From NCBI GenBank assembly GCA_024220505.1, contig JAKZZE010000022.1, positions 930,001-994,000 on the forward strand: a stretch of 64,000 nt of DNA. The letters run 5' to 3'. Below are positions 33,832-45,900 of the stretch, piece after piece (the stretch's first letter is position 1; each line of letters opens with the position of its first letter). The notes under the pieces are model-generated. The model saw nothing but the letters and a program-made list of their open reading frames with translations, was not told the origin of the DNA and made no database searches. Position numbers and translations under genes: made by a program. This DNA is from Rhizopus arrhizus (lineage: Eukaryota; Mucoromycota; Mucoromycetes; Mucorales; Rhizopodaceae).

Positions 33832-34406
33832 TGTGAGATTGGAGTTTGTAAGGTTTTTATAGTGTTAAATAGGTTTGATTTAAGAGAGTCTTGAAATAAG
33901 ATCAAAGGTTTAGGTAGGATTTGATTCCAAAAAGAGTAATGATTTGAATATAAGTTCGCTTGTAATAAGTGACCACCAGATCTTGTTAAGTAGATCAGAC
34001 TGTTGTGAATAAAATAAAGTAAAAAGATAAAAAAAAAAGGGATTACAATGAAGTGTATTTGCTTCAAGGGACTTCTTGTTCTTGATAAAATAAAGAAAAA
34101 CAAAAGAGATTTACTTTGTATGATATTTATTAAAATAATCAAAAAGTAAAGTAAATAAGTGAAGTAAAACAAAAGTTAAAAGTGAAGTAAGTAAGTTTTA
34201 AAAGTATAAGAAATATTGAAGTTATTTATATGTTTTTGGCTTTTCTGATTATATGCTGTTTTTGATGATTTTGTGGATATTCTGTATTTTTTTGTATTTT
34301 TCTGGATTTATCTGTATTCATACGTATTTGTTTGTATTTTCCTGGATTTGAATTAGTTGGAGAGAGAAAAGTCAAATGCTGCAAAAGTTTGCTGCATTGT
34401 GTTACA
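33832..34406 (-). repeat. 3' LTR of Gypsy-B
   Basis: A 575-bp LTR, TGTGAG...GTTACA on the plus strand. The last 54 bp on its inner side contain the end of the extra ORF. It contains GTGACCACCAGATCTTG, which repeats the core of the primer-binding site. Confidence 0.9.
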
Positions 34407-35228
34407 GATGCCCGGGGTGGACAAAAGTTCGTCCTCGAACGTTCCATGGCGTGGGACATGTAAGTGGGCCCAAGAGTCTTCTTGTTTTATTACTTTCTTT
34501 AGGATGGGATCGATTCGTCCCTCTATGAGTATATCTTTCAATTGGTGATGCTTGGCGTTGAGATATCTGTTGACACTAGCTTGAGTGGCATTAGGGCGTT
34601 GGAACACGAAGTGACTCCATCGATTGACTTGTGTCGCTAATTCTTCAATAGCTTTTTGTTTCTTCTTATGGGCACGTTTGAGATCTTGTTGTGCTTTCTT
34701 ATATTCTGAATATGCTTCCAGGATGTATTCTTTGGTAATATTTGCGGCTTCCATATTACCTTTTTGCCAGTCTTCTAGCAATAATTCATTCCATTCTTTG
34801 ATACTTTGGTCGGAACAAGGATAATAAGGCAGTGGGTTATGTAAGGTGTTGATATGAGCAATGGTAGGTTGCAGAATTTCTTCAAAAGAGGTTGGAGTTG
34901 GCCAATCCATGATTTGTGCTTGCTCCTTTACTCTTTCTTGGATTACCTTTGCAAAATGTATGGCACTGTTATGTGTTGTGGGTTCCATCCCTTCATCAAC
35001 TTCAAGAACTAGACAATCAAATTCTTTGAAATCATCTTGACAACATTGTAGCCATTGTTCAAGAGCAATAACCAAATCTTCGTATCCTTCTTGCTGATAA
35101 AAGGTATGAAAGTAATCCTGCAGCATGTTCTTGTAATATTCATCAGGATCAGCAAAATCTTCTTTCTTGGGTGCATAGGGTCTCCACCAGGATCCCTTGT
35201 TATTTTCAGTGTACAGGTTTGTATTCAT
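34353..35228 (-). CDS. Extra 3' ORF of Gypsy-B, env position, 291 aa
   Basis: The ATG at 35228 opens a 291-aa frame downstream of integrase, where env genes of other retroelements lie, but no signal peptide or membrane segment is visible. The protein is acidic to mixed, helical, with a Lys-rich coiled-coil-like centre (KRAHKKKQKAIEELATQVNRW). It aligns by eye with the C-terminal roughly 280 residues of the Gypsy-A integrase ORF: WWRPYAPKKEDF versus TWMRPYVPNRQDF, YEDLVIALEQWLQCCQDDF versus YEALEKAVGNWLLECEEEF, NRWSHFVFQRP versus NYWSHLKFTQP, FEDELLSTPGIC versus FEDELMSTGGIC. The last 18 codons lie inside the LTR. Conservation across two diverged elements supports a real function, which is unknown. 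Confidence 0.85.
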   Translation of the reverse strand: MNTNLYTENNKGSWWRPYAPKKEDFADPDEYYKNMLQDYFHTFYQQEGYEDLVIALEQWLQCCQDDFKEFDCLVLEVDEGMEPTTHNSAIHFAKVIQERVKEQAQIMDWPTPTSFEEILQPTIAHINTLHNPLPYYPCSDQSIKEWNELLLEDWQKGNMEAANITKEYILEAYSEYKKAQQDLKRAHKKKQKAIEELATQVNRWSHFVFQRPNATQASVNRYLNAKHHQLKDILIEGRIDPILKKVIKQEDSWAHLHVPRHGTFEDELLSTPGICNTMQQTFAAFDFSLSN

Positions 35229-35373
35229 TTTCCTTTTCTTGAGTTTGTCTTCTTGGATAGATAGATGATTATATATATATTTTTTTTTGTAGTATTTATA
35301 TTATTTCAATATTTTTGTGCTTGTGAATTTGAATTTTTTTTTTTTTTTTTTTTTTTTTTTTGTTAACAAAGTT

Positions 35374-36720
35374 TTAATCAAAGAGTTCCTTTGTTTCATC
35401 ATCTAAGACACTTGAAACAATCCGCTGATGTTCTGTTCTCCATTGGGTATTTGGTATCGAATAAGGTTTTAACCTATTCCCATGTACTCTTCTAATTCTG
35501 GTGTCTTGTACTTCGGTATTTTTAATATGGTAAGTTCCTTTGCCTAAAACTTGGTGTATTATGTATGGTCCTTCCCATTTGTCTTGAAGTTTTCCAGACC
35601 ATGAAGTTGATAAGTAGTCTTTATATAAAAGTACAATATCTCCTAATTTGAATGGTGGCTTCAATTCTTTTCTCTGATCGAGGATCTTGTCTTCTATCGC
35701 CTTTTTTTGTGCATTCTGTGTGGTTTTTATTGCTTTGGCTGCTTGTTCCCTAATACGATTGAGACTATGCAACTGATGGGCAGTACGATGGAATAAAGTG
35801 GCTTCGAATTTGGGTGAATTTCGTTCATAGATCAAATGCTCCATGTCAAATGGTGTTTTAGGTTCATATCCATATGTCAGGTAGAATGGACTTTGCTTTG
35901 TAGTAGCTTATTTCATTGATCTGTAAGCGAATAAGGTAGCGGGTAAATATTGGTCCCAGTCTTTCTTTTCTTCATCTGAACGTCGTTGCAATATTTGTCC
36001 AAGAGTTTTATTGAATCGTTCTATGAGTCCATTACTCTGTGGATTGTATGGTGTGGTTGTTTTGTGTATAATTGAGTAATTCCGGCAGACTTGTCGAATT
36101 AGATCGCTAACAAAAGGCTTTCCATTATCAGAGACAATAATAGTTGGACAACCATGTCTACAAATAATTTCTTCGTATAGGAATAACGCTATTTCCGATG
36201 CAGTTTGGAATCTCATTGGCCTGGCCTCTACATATTTTGTAAGGTAGTCAATTCCAGCAATTATATAACGATAGCCTGCTCTTGATGCTTGTACGTGCTT
36301 AACGTCTAATGCTATACGATCAAAGGGTTTCGTCGATACTGGTACTGGATACAATTCTTCATTAAGACTTTTACTTCCATGTACTTGGCATCGAGGGCAT
36401 TTTTTTACGTATTCTTGGATATCTTGTGACATTTTTTCCCAGTAGTATCTTGTTGTAATTTTGTGTAGCGTATTATTATAGGCAAGGTGTCCTCCTAAAG
36501 GATGTTGATGGTAGGTATGAATAATGTTTTCAGCCTCTTCCTTATTTAAAACTTTGCGAATGATCCCATTGGATGTGTTGTAGCGATACAATGTATCTTT
36601 ATATATTGTATAATTGATTGATTCTCTTTCAAGATATTTTATCATTTTTGTTGATATGTTATCAGGTATTTTTAGTGTGAGTAAATATTGTTTCATCTTT
36701 TTCATTTTTTCTTCTTCCAT
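35374..36720 (-). pseudogene. Gypsy-B integrase, one nonsense codon
   Basis: The ATG at 36720 opens the integrase frame. The HHCC zinc finger (HTYHQHPLGGHLAYN..CPRCQVHG), the core residues (FDRIALDV, IIVSDNGKPF, NGLIERFN) and a GPY/F-like C-terminal motif (KWEGPYIIHQVLGKGTYHI) are all present. A single in-frame TAA at 35908-35910 stands where Gypsy-A has a CAA-type Gln (SMKQATTK), so one C-to-T change accounts for it. The frame continues to 35374. A poly-T tract (35337-35361) separates it from the extra ORF. Confidence 0.9.
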
Positions 36721-38043
36721 TGTGTGTAACTTTGTTACTGTGCTTTTGATGTGGTACTATTTCTGTAATTTTCTGTATTAAGGTTTTGTCTGTTTGTGTG
36801 TATAATTCTTTTTTTTTGATTTTGTTTGTTTCAACTACCCTCCCAGCCTCCTTGTAGACATATTGTTAGTTATTTTTCAAAACAAGCCAAAAAATCGCCT
36901 TTTTTAGATTTTTTAGTAACAATCACCTACCATATTCGTAAAAATTCTCGAAAAAATAATATTTTTATTCAAATTTCAGAGGTATTTTTTACATATTTTT
37001 TTATCATGGCATTCTTACAGTTCAAAATACGTGTCGTTGGATATCAGTATAGAAAATATGTCAAATATTATAACTACATAGAAAAATAGCTATGTTTCCT
37101 TCGCATATTTTTTTTAACGTATTTTACAAAAGTGATTACCAGATTTGGACTTTGACTCCATATAAAGTAATCACAGCCAAAAAATAGTAAAAAAAATCGC
37201 TATTGGCCAATATCCTGCTTACTAATAGGTCGGTGTTGCTTACTTGTCATATGAATCTAAGAAAGTACATAAATGTAATAATATCTTACTTTTGTCAAGT
37301 CAGGTCTGCCTGTACTAATTCATAAATATAAATACGCTCTTTTCCCACTTACCTCGTTATTTCAATATTTATATTACGACTGCAATTCCTTATTTCGTAA
37401 CTAAGGACAATGATAAAGCGTTTATTTCTTCAGTATCCTCAAAATTTCAAGAAATTGGACAATACGTCTCTTTTAGTGGAGCTCTCTTGATTTTCCTTTA
37501 CCATTAGGTATTTTTTAAGCTTTTTTTCGTATTTTTAAAGTTGTTATACTGAGATGTCCATTTTTATTGAAAAGCAAAAAAAAAAAGTGGAAATCATATA
37601 TAATAATAAAAAAAAAAATGCCGATAATGCTTACTTTTACTAACATTTGACAGTTGATTAACATTTTATTGTAGAAGAATTTCAATGGCACATATTAAAA
37701 TATTTGAAACAATACTATTTTCACATATCATTTTATTTTGTAATATTTTCTCAAAAAAAAAGCAACTTATTGCCTATAGCTATATATAGATACATATATA
37801 TATACTGTATATTAAATGTTTATTTTTTTGCAAAATATCGTCATGTATCCATGTGTTATTTATGGTATTGATACGAAATAACGAAGTGAATCGCTTATCG
37901 GGACGCTTCAATTTATTAAATGTTTTTTTTATAGTTGAGTCAGCAATCGTAAAGAACAAAAATATTATATAAAAGAATTAAAAGCAGTTACAGCATATTT
38001 TTTATAATTAATGTTGATTTTTGATACAAGTTTAATAACTCTA
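36721..38043. other. Gypsy/insert junction and non-coding start of the insert
   Basis: Up to about 36848 the sequence follows Gypsy-A upstream of integrase, including the purine-rich motif (CAACTACCCTCCCAGCCTCC on plus). Beyond that it is unrelated AT-rich DNA without genes until the AT-hook gene. The exact Helitron 5' end was not found. Confidence 0.6.
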
Positions 38044-40109
38044 CTAGCTGTCTTTCTTTGTAAGGTTAATTATAAAACTGTCCATGGCTCCCTTTCCTTT
38101 ACGTACGGGCTCTGTTGCTTTACGTGGTCGGCCTCGAGGGTTTTTTTGTCGGCCATTTTCCTCTCGGATTCTTTTTTCTTTTTCTTTTGCACTTAGCTTA
38201 GGTCTCCCTCTTCCTCTTACCTCTTGTGCAGAATTTGTATAGTCACTATCACTACCGCTATTGTTATTTCTGGAATTTTCTTCATTATTTCCTTCTGCCT
38301 CAGTATTTCTCTCTTTTCCCTGAAAATTTTATAACGTTTAGTAAGATTTGTTTAAAAAACAGTTTTCATCAATATATATATATGTACCTTCAAAGCATTT
38401 CTCTTACGTTTCAAAAGAGGTCCACTCTCATTGCGTTTGGGCTGGCTCACTTTTTCAAAAGTTCTTTCATCTATGAATATACGACAATAGCTTAAAACTA
38501 CATAAAGAAGCAAGGGTTCATTTAAAAGTAAACACTCACGATTAAAATTGTTTGCAAATGAAAAGTTAAACAAGTTTCCAAAATCTTTTGTCAACGATGC
38601 TTCCGAGTCAGCAAGAGACGCATCAGATGTAAATGAATGACTTCTATTGCCTTGAAAAGACAACACTGTAGTTCTACTGCCTTCTTCCATAGGATCGTCT
38701 TCATTGAAGCGGCTGTTTTGACCATTTCGTATTATTTTCTGAAGAAAATCTTTTTTTTTGTTGTGAGATATACGAAAAATTTGCTTTGAATGCGCTCGCA
38801 ATTATGTTTCTTACCATTGTAATTGCTTGAGTTATGTCTAGTTTGTTCCGAATTTGTACTATTTGAAGGATTTGATGCCCTTTTGGATGATGGGATGGTC
38901 ATTCCCTGCCCCTTTGATTCTTTAATAGTATCTTCTGATCCACTTCTACTAGCTTCTAAAGAGATAACAAAATAATCAATTCATGTTTGGAGATTTTATT
39001 GTCTGGTTTGGCTATTTATGCATATTGTAATGGCTTTTTAGAAACATACCATCAAACTCTGATAAATTATTATGAGTAAAAACTTCACTATCTCTTGTCT
39101 GTTTTGCTCCCCATTGATCTTCTAACTGACTCAGATCCTCATGGTTGCTTCTCAAAATGTCTTCAGGAAAATTGTTTCTCTGATGGGTATGTCTTTCATT
39201 TATATGCGAGTTTTCACTTGAATGTCTATCATTTCTTTGCGAGTTTTCACTTGAATCAGACATACGCCTAACATACAATAGGTTTTCTGGAGGTACATAG
39301 GGCTCATCTTCATCAGTAAAATACTGATTATATTGTCGTTCTTCGTTGTTGCCAGCGAAATTTGGAATTTCGACATCGTCACCACGAGCTTCCTGATTTC
39401 TTCTTCGGCCTTCTTCTAAAATTTCTCTTTCATAATCATCTAGTAGATAGTAGTAATATATTTAAAAATGCGGATATAGCACTTTTTTCAATAAATAAAT
39501 TTGATCTTACCAAGCTCTTCCCTATTTGTGGTGTTTTCGTAAAATTCAGGTCCATTTGAGAATTCTTGATTCATCGATAGGTTTACATAAAAATATCCCT
39601 CTTTAACACCCTCATTTAGTTGAAGAGGGGCAACTTGAGGATGGACCAAATCTTTTAATCTTTCTGGAACAAGTGAGATACCTGGTATGATTGTCAAAGC
39701 AAGTGCCTGCATATGGAATTTTTCTTCCACAACCCTACCCAAAAACGCTCTTACGGTTGGCTGCTGCTTCATTACGCCTGTTGCAAATAGTATTAAGGGA
39801 TCTTTTCTTTCACTTGTTCTAGAGATATCCCATTCGCTATCATATCCACAAATCATCTCTTGAACTAAATTCACATTAGCAATGACTTTTACACTATAGT
39901 TGCTATAAAGAAATCTTTTGTGAGCTTCTTGGAAACAACTGAGATTTATTGATTCAATCTGAATTAATTTATCCCATAAACAACTTTCATTTAACCTACG
40001 CCTTATAAGGTTCGTAAAGTAAGAAATATCCTTTATCATTATTTCGATCAAACTCAATTGAATGAGGGAAAAATACACCGACAAATGTAGAAGTTATAAC
40101 AGATTGCAT
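38044..40109 (-). CDS. Seven-exon AT-hook protein, 545 aa, function unknown
   Basis: Exons 40109-40000, 39938-39511, 39439-39050, 38955-38815, 38749-38540, 38470-38388 and 38319-38044 join in one open frame of 546 codons including stop, with GT-AG introns of about 61-95 bp. The N-terminal 190 residues are well structured (VRAFLGRVVEEKFHMQALALTII) but unrecognised. A long acidic, Ser/Asn-rich disordered middle follows, and the C terminus has two AT-hook motifs (RGRGRPKLS and PRGRPRKA) flanked by Lys/Arg, a minor-groove DNA-binding signature. It is transcribed away from the helicase gene, within the inserted block. It could be a Helitron accessory factor or captured host gene. The clean seven-exon fit makes a real gene likely. 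Confidence 0.78.
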
Positions 40110-41753
40110 TTTTTTTGTGTTTCTTTAAATGTTAATTGTAATGGTGTCTTTAACTTTTTCAATATAGGATTTATATTCTAAATGCGCTAAAAAAAAAGAA
40201 ATAATATATGTTGAATGAACAAGCTTATGATGGACTATATTTTTTCTTATCCTACTCTCTTAGTAAGAACGTAAGCATTTTTTTATTTGCGTAAACTGAT
40301 CAATATAAATAAGCATTTTTTTTTGTGGCGCAAATGTACTACAATCTATGAGGTAGTTTGAGAGCTTTACTCTTGAAACAGTACCACAAAAAGGCTGATA
40401 TAATTAATTAAGTATGACATTTAATATTTCTAACTAATATATTTTATACGAGAATTTGTGTTAGGACAATGACAAAAGTGGCGAAACCTTTTTTTTGCTA
40501 TTTACAAAGCTGACTGACTAAAAGGTTTGTAATTTTATAATATGCTAAGAAAAAATGGGTTTTCTTACATAAATAGATACTTTTTCATTTCATATTCAAT
40601 GCTAAAAAGAATTCAATCAAAAAATATGTAGGGCAGACCTGTTAATATCAAGATTTTTGTTTTCGAAGGGTGGTGGGGAGAGAGGCTTTGAACCTAAATA
40701 TGGTGGTACCTTTATAGTGCTACTATGTCATCTTTCCTTTTCTTAACCGTGAATTATTGAAATAAATTGGGAATCAATAAACGTAAATACATCATAATCA
40801 ACCATGTTTGTTCATCCCATCCCTATCAATTACTTTGAATTCACCTATAGCCAAACACCGAGGGACCTATTTTATAAGTGATACACTCAAAAGGAAAATA
40901 GGTGAAATGATTGAAAATTGAAATATTATTTTTCGCTACGGCTGCTCGAGTTTTTGTCAGACTGATTGCTTTCTGATATAAAACAATGAGTTTGATAGTT
41001 TTTGCATTTCATAAGTCAATTAATAGTATTAATTTGAGGCTTTTGTTGTTGTTTATCTAAAAAATTATTGACATTATCTTGCACATTTCTTTTGTATTTA
41101 AAAATCATTACTTATAAACTGGATCACAGACCTCTATTTCTGCCTAAATAGTAGCTCAAATGTAACCAGAAAAATTTGTATTGTTGTTGTGTATAAAAAC
41201 TGGTTTTTTCTTTTAGATGTTCTTTGTTACATGCATATCGTTTTAAGCTGGTCTTTATGTAACAACTAGACTAAGTTTGTAAAACCCAACACAGCCATAA
41301 ACGCAGCCATAAACACAGCCATAAGCACAGCCATAAACACAGCCATAAACAAAGGCTTATTTTTCCCTTTTTCGTTCAAACTGTTAAGGATAGGATTGTA
41401 TTGTGTTCTAACTAGTCAAACTTATACCGCTAGAAAACAATATCAGAAACTTTTCTCATCATGGTTAAAAAAAGCTTTACTGATTTATTTGATCAGAAAC
41501 CATTTTAAAACATAAAAGTAATCATAATAAAAAACAGCAAATTGATATATAAAAGATATTGTTTATTTGGGTGTTCAAACATCCCCGTTCTCCAATTCCT
41601 TTTTCAATCCTTATCGAAATCGACTCTTAATCACTGATCACAAATACTTGATCAACGACGCGGCTTGAAACATAAACTTTTTGTTGTTATTAGTATAAAT
41701 ATAGCAAGAAATATTGACTTTGGCGCTATTTTGTATTTAGTATTGAAAAAAAA
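40110..41753. other. Intergenic region of the Helitron block with a short tandem repeat
   Basis: Divergent spacer between the AT-hook gene and the small plus-strand gene, so it probably holds promoters for both. It contains a tandem repeat at 41293-41355 and otherwise no gene. Confidence 0.5.
41293..41355 (+). repeat. 12-bp tandem repeat, about five copies
   Basis: Unit ACAGCCATAAAC, with single-base variants. Contiguous units with no spacers, so not CRISPR-like. Confidence 0.9.
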
Positions 41754-42662
41754 ATGATTCTGGGTGAAGTAACCGATGCGATTATTACTAGTTCACCTCT
41801 GTTCCGCATCAATTCCAGATCCGTATCTCTTGAATCTAAGTGCATTGATTCTGGCTCAAGAGTAAAACTCTATACTTCCCATCCTGCCCTGATGTATTAC
41901 TTTATAAGATTTGCTGACACAGGCACTCGCCACAGCTTTGCTGGTAAAAAACCTTTGTCTTGTACATCAATTTGCATGGCTAATCAGTTTTCTATTGTAG
42001 GCTCGTTAAATGTTTCAGCATATACTTTCGATGACAGCACTAAAGCTTTTGCCAACATAAGATTAAGTGTAACTGATGTACGTCCAATTCTTCAAGTTGA
42101 CGATGATGGATTGGTTATCACTACTCAAGCCAAAAAAATCAGATCTCGAGATTTCCCAAAAACCCTTAATTTTTTAAAGATGAAATTTATTGTCTACAAG
42201 TATGTATGGGAGAACATACATGATAGCGATATAGTATTTAATAGGGGCTTATACGTGGAGGCTTTTGCGCTTCATCTAAGTGATATGTATGAAGATTTAG
42301 GTACTTAAACTGTTATGCAATATCTTTTATACAACTGCATATTTTTACTGACTGTTTTGGATATTTTGATAGTTGGAAGACAGTTGATTGATTCAGGGCT
42401 AAATCCTGTTTTTGTAGAAGAACGAATCACTCGACCTCAAAATGATCCAAACACAAACAGACCAGTACCTCGGGTTATGAAAACTATTTACAGCTTCAAC
42501 ACTGCTGTAAATAAAATGGACCGTTTATGGGATCATCCATCTTTTAGATACAATGCTCTCATCAACGATTCGTCCTCTTTTGATTCGGCTGTATTTCAAA
42601 ATGATTCACATGGTGACAATAATGATACGGGCAGCCCTCATTCTTCAACAATGGACGATTAG
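41754..42662 (+). CDS. Two-exon protein, possible OB-fold, Helitron-associated, 278 aa
   Basis: Exon 1 (41754-42300) and exon 2 (42373-42662) join through a 72-bp intron with GTACTT donor and TGATAG acceptor into 278 aa. Residues about 45-120 are strand-rich, with a pattern (FSIVGSLNVSAYTF, then ANIRLSVTDVRPIL) that reminds me of OB-fold ssDNA-binding proteins, where a V.G.L strand is followed by a basic loop and an I.V..V strand. This is weak resemblance only. The C terminus is acidic, Ser/Asp-rich, as in many SSB tails. It is 267 bp upstream of the Rep-helicase gene in the same orientation. Some plant and animal Helitrons carry RPA-like genes, which fits the context. Family not established. 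Confidence 0.7.
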
Positions 42663-42929
42663 TTTTTTTTTTTTTTTTTTTTTTTTTTCACAAATAAAGG
42701 GTGGTACAATGATTGTTTAAGTTTTGAATGTTATTTATATATTTTACTTTAATAAGTAATGAACGAGACCTCGATTAAAAAAACAAATAATGTTATTACC
42801 ATGTGGCTCATAGTATTAATCAAGCAAAACAATAACATGATCCTTTAAGTAAATTATTTTATGAATATAAAAGAGCTTCAATTTTAGTTTTTGGAAGGTT
42901 CAAATTTATTTTTATAATTTTTTTTTTCA

Positions 42930-45900
42930 ATGTTCTTCGCTTTTCGCTTAACTGATAATAACCTTTCTTCTTTTACCCGGGCTCAGAAAAAGCAAGTCCT
43001 TGCTTTTAAAGACTTTGTTATGCAAAAACCTGATGGCTTTTGTTGTGTTTGTCTTAAGGTGCTTTATCCTGAAGATCAATTTTTTAGAAGCATTAGTAAT
43101 GTTGCTGGTTTGCCTTGTACCGAGTGGAAATTGCAGCCTATATGTAAAGCTGACGATGAAACTATGAAAATGGTTTGTAAAGCTCATCTCGTTACTGCAG
43201 AAAGTGGATTTTCCAATTTATCCATGGTTTATCCAGGTACTAAAACCTATATTTGCGGCCATCATATTATGCATTACTAAATGTAAATTTCATAAATAGG
43301 TGACCTTATACCTGAAACTAAGGACTTGAACTACAGAGAAAGGTCGGTTCTGTCTCCCATAAAGCTTATGTCTCAGATAACAAGAAAGTCGACATTGTCT
43401 CACGGAAGAATTGGGCATTTTGAACTCAAAGGTCCTATGTACACGACGCACAACTATGAGTTTGCCGAGATGGCCTATGGAGGTACTCTGAGCCTTTTCT
43501 TTGTTCGAGGTGACCCTGCCATGATCAGAAAACAAAAAGTGGAGGAAGCTTATAGAGCTTTACAAAGAATGCATCCTTTGCTATCTCGCTACGACATGCC
43601 CGAGCTAACATTTTCCTTGGTAAATTACCACGTTTCCGAAAACAAAAAGCATGTCAGTATTGATAAAGGCTGGTTGAACAATGCTCTTTTTGCTAATGAG
43701 GATGTAAACCCTCAGGCAGCTGACGTGGAGTTCAAGGACCTAATAATTGGAAAAGACAACGTTGGAAAAATGATTAGATACTCTCATCCTAGCCTTCTGG
43801 CTTTAGTCTTTCCTTACATATTTACTACTTGTACTGGCCATTATTCACTGGTTCCCCAAAACACCGAGGATTTTCAAACTCGCTCTGGGATTTATGGCAT
43901 TCCCGAAAATCAAGGTGGCGTTTCCCGGGCAACAATGAATTCGGAAAGCCTTTCAGGCTATGTAAAAAGACGCTTGCTCATCCAAGATAGAAGGTTTGCC
44001 AGAGATCCCTCTTTTCTTTTTTTCATGTTAGACTTAATTGAAAAACGAAACATTGCTTCGGCTAACAGATTTGTGGTTTCAACCAAAGGAAGGAACAACT
44101 TGAGACAAAGCGATGTAGTCAATCCTACAACTGGAAAGATGAACAAGAATATTGTATCAACTGTACCATCTCAAATAAGATCGTCATATGCTTACAAGAG
44201 AAAAAACTTCTTGGACCTTCAATGCATTTTTGATAACTTGGGCGCCCCTCAACTGTTTTTAACATTTACCTGTGATGATAAAAGCGAGGATTTTAAAGGC
44301 ATTCTTAGTGATGGCATTCGCTTTCCGTGGGAAGACCCAGTTCTTTTTAGCCAGCACTTCAAGAGGAAATGGTTAAAGTTTTTTACTGATTACATTTGCA
44401 AGCATTTTGCTCGACAAATTGGCGGAATTAAAGAACATAGCTGGGTAATGGAAATTCAGGATCGTGGCAGTCCACATATTCATATGGTACTATGGACAAA
44501 TAAAAATGTGCAAGAATTAATCGAAATGAACGTGGTTCATACTTGGTTTCCAGAAGGCTCTTTGTCCAATGATCCAATGATGCATGATCTGGTCAATCGA
44601 TTACAGCTACATAAGTGCAATGACAAGTAAGTTTAACCACAAATATTTGTTGAGTATTCACTAATCTTCATTTTTTCAACATAGCTACTGCAAGAGAGGT
44701 GACCCCACCAAGAAGTGCCGTTTTGGATACCCAAAGCCATATTCTCCAGTAACAGTACTTGACTCCGAACATCGCTGTACGTATAAAAGGGACGTTGGTG
44801 ATGCGTATGTTAACAACTACAACCCTTACCTGCTGGCTGTCTTTCGCACTTCAATGGATATCCAATACAATGATGGTCCCCAGGCTGTAAGATACCTTGC
44901 CAAGTACCTTGCCAAAGATGACTACGAGGCCAAAATTCTACTGAAAAACATTCAAGCTCAAAATCAAGGGTACTACAAACGAACCACATATGTGTCAGAG
45001 AGAGAGCACTATTCAACGAGAATTGTCGGAGCAGTTGAAGCTACATACGATATCATGGGATGGAGAAAACACAGTAATTCGAGAAACGTAATCTTCTTAA
45101 GTACTAGCCTTCTTGGTCAAGACACTAGACGCCTAAGAGATGATATCAAAGACTTGGCTGAAGATGATGATCAGATTTTTTCTTTGACTCCAGTTGGTAA
45201 TTTTTTTGAATCATCTGTATTTCATGCATTCTTTTTCTTATTTTTAATTTTTACTAATAGAAATATACGAAAAAAGGAACGGTGCTCCAGAGTTGACTAT
45301 GCCACAGTTCTTTTGTTTTTATAAAAGGGTCTACCAAAATACAGGAGCAATCACTAACGTCAGAGAAGTTACACGCCCCTTCTATTCACATCCTTTGCCT
45401 GAATATGTCAAGTGTTTTAGGCGTCTAACCTACAAGCTTATAAAAGACAAACCAGTTTTTTGGAGAACCTATAACCAGAGCGAAACAAACGGCGAAAGTT
45501 TCTACTACCAGCAAATAGTTTTAAATTTGCCTATCTTTGGCACAACATACAAAAATGAAATGGAGCGTTTTGGTTCATATAAAGGTACTTCTTTTTTCCT
45601 CTATTTTTTTCAGAAAAAGAAAGAAGCTAAACAAGCCTATTTTTCTAAAATTGTAGATTATTACGAACATTTACTTAATGAAGGCTCTATTGAATCGCAC
45701 CGAAGGGTTAACATTGAATCTTTAGATGATATTGTAGATGTTGAAAGAGGCCTCGAAATATATCGCGATGAGCTTGCTATAATGCTAAATATGGCCAACC
45801 AAAACCAAAAAAGCATTTTTTCCCAAATTGTAACTGAACTTGAGCTAAATTCGACTGTAATTGTCTCTGGTGCAGCTGGAACAGGAAAGTCATACCTCTT

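Noticed and set aside
34353..35228. Retroviral envelope gene
   Set aside because: Position fits, but no signal peptide, transmembrane segment or fusion motif is visible.
41293..41355. Regular repeats resembling a CRISPR array
   Set aside because: The 12-bp units are contiguous with no spacers, and the genome is eukaryotic. It is a simple tandem repeat.
45587..45615. 29-bp GT...AG segment in the Helitron helicase gene
   Set aside because: Too short for an intron here, and its removal would shift the frame, whereas reading through stays open.
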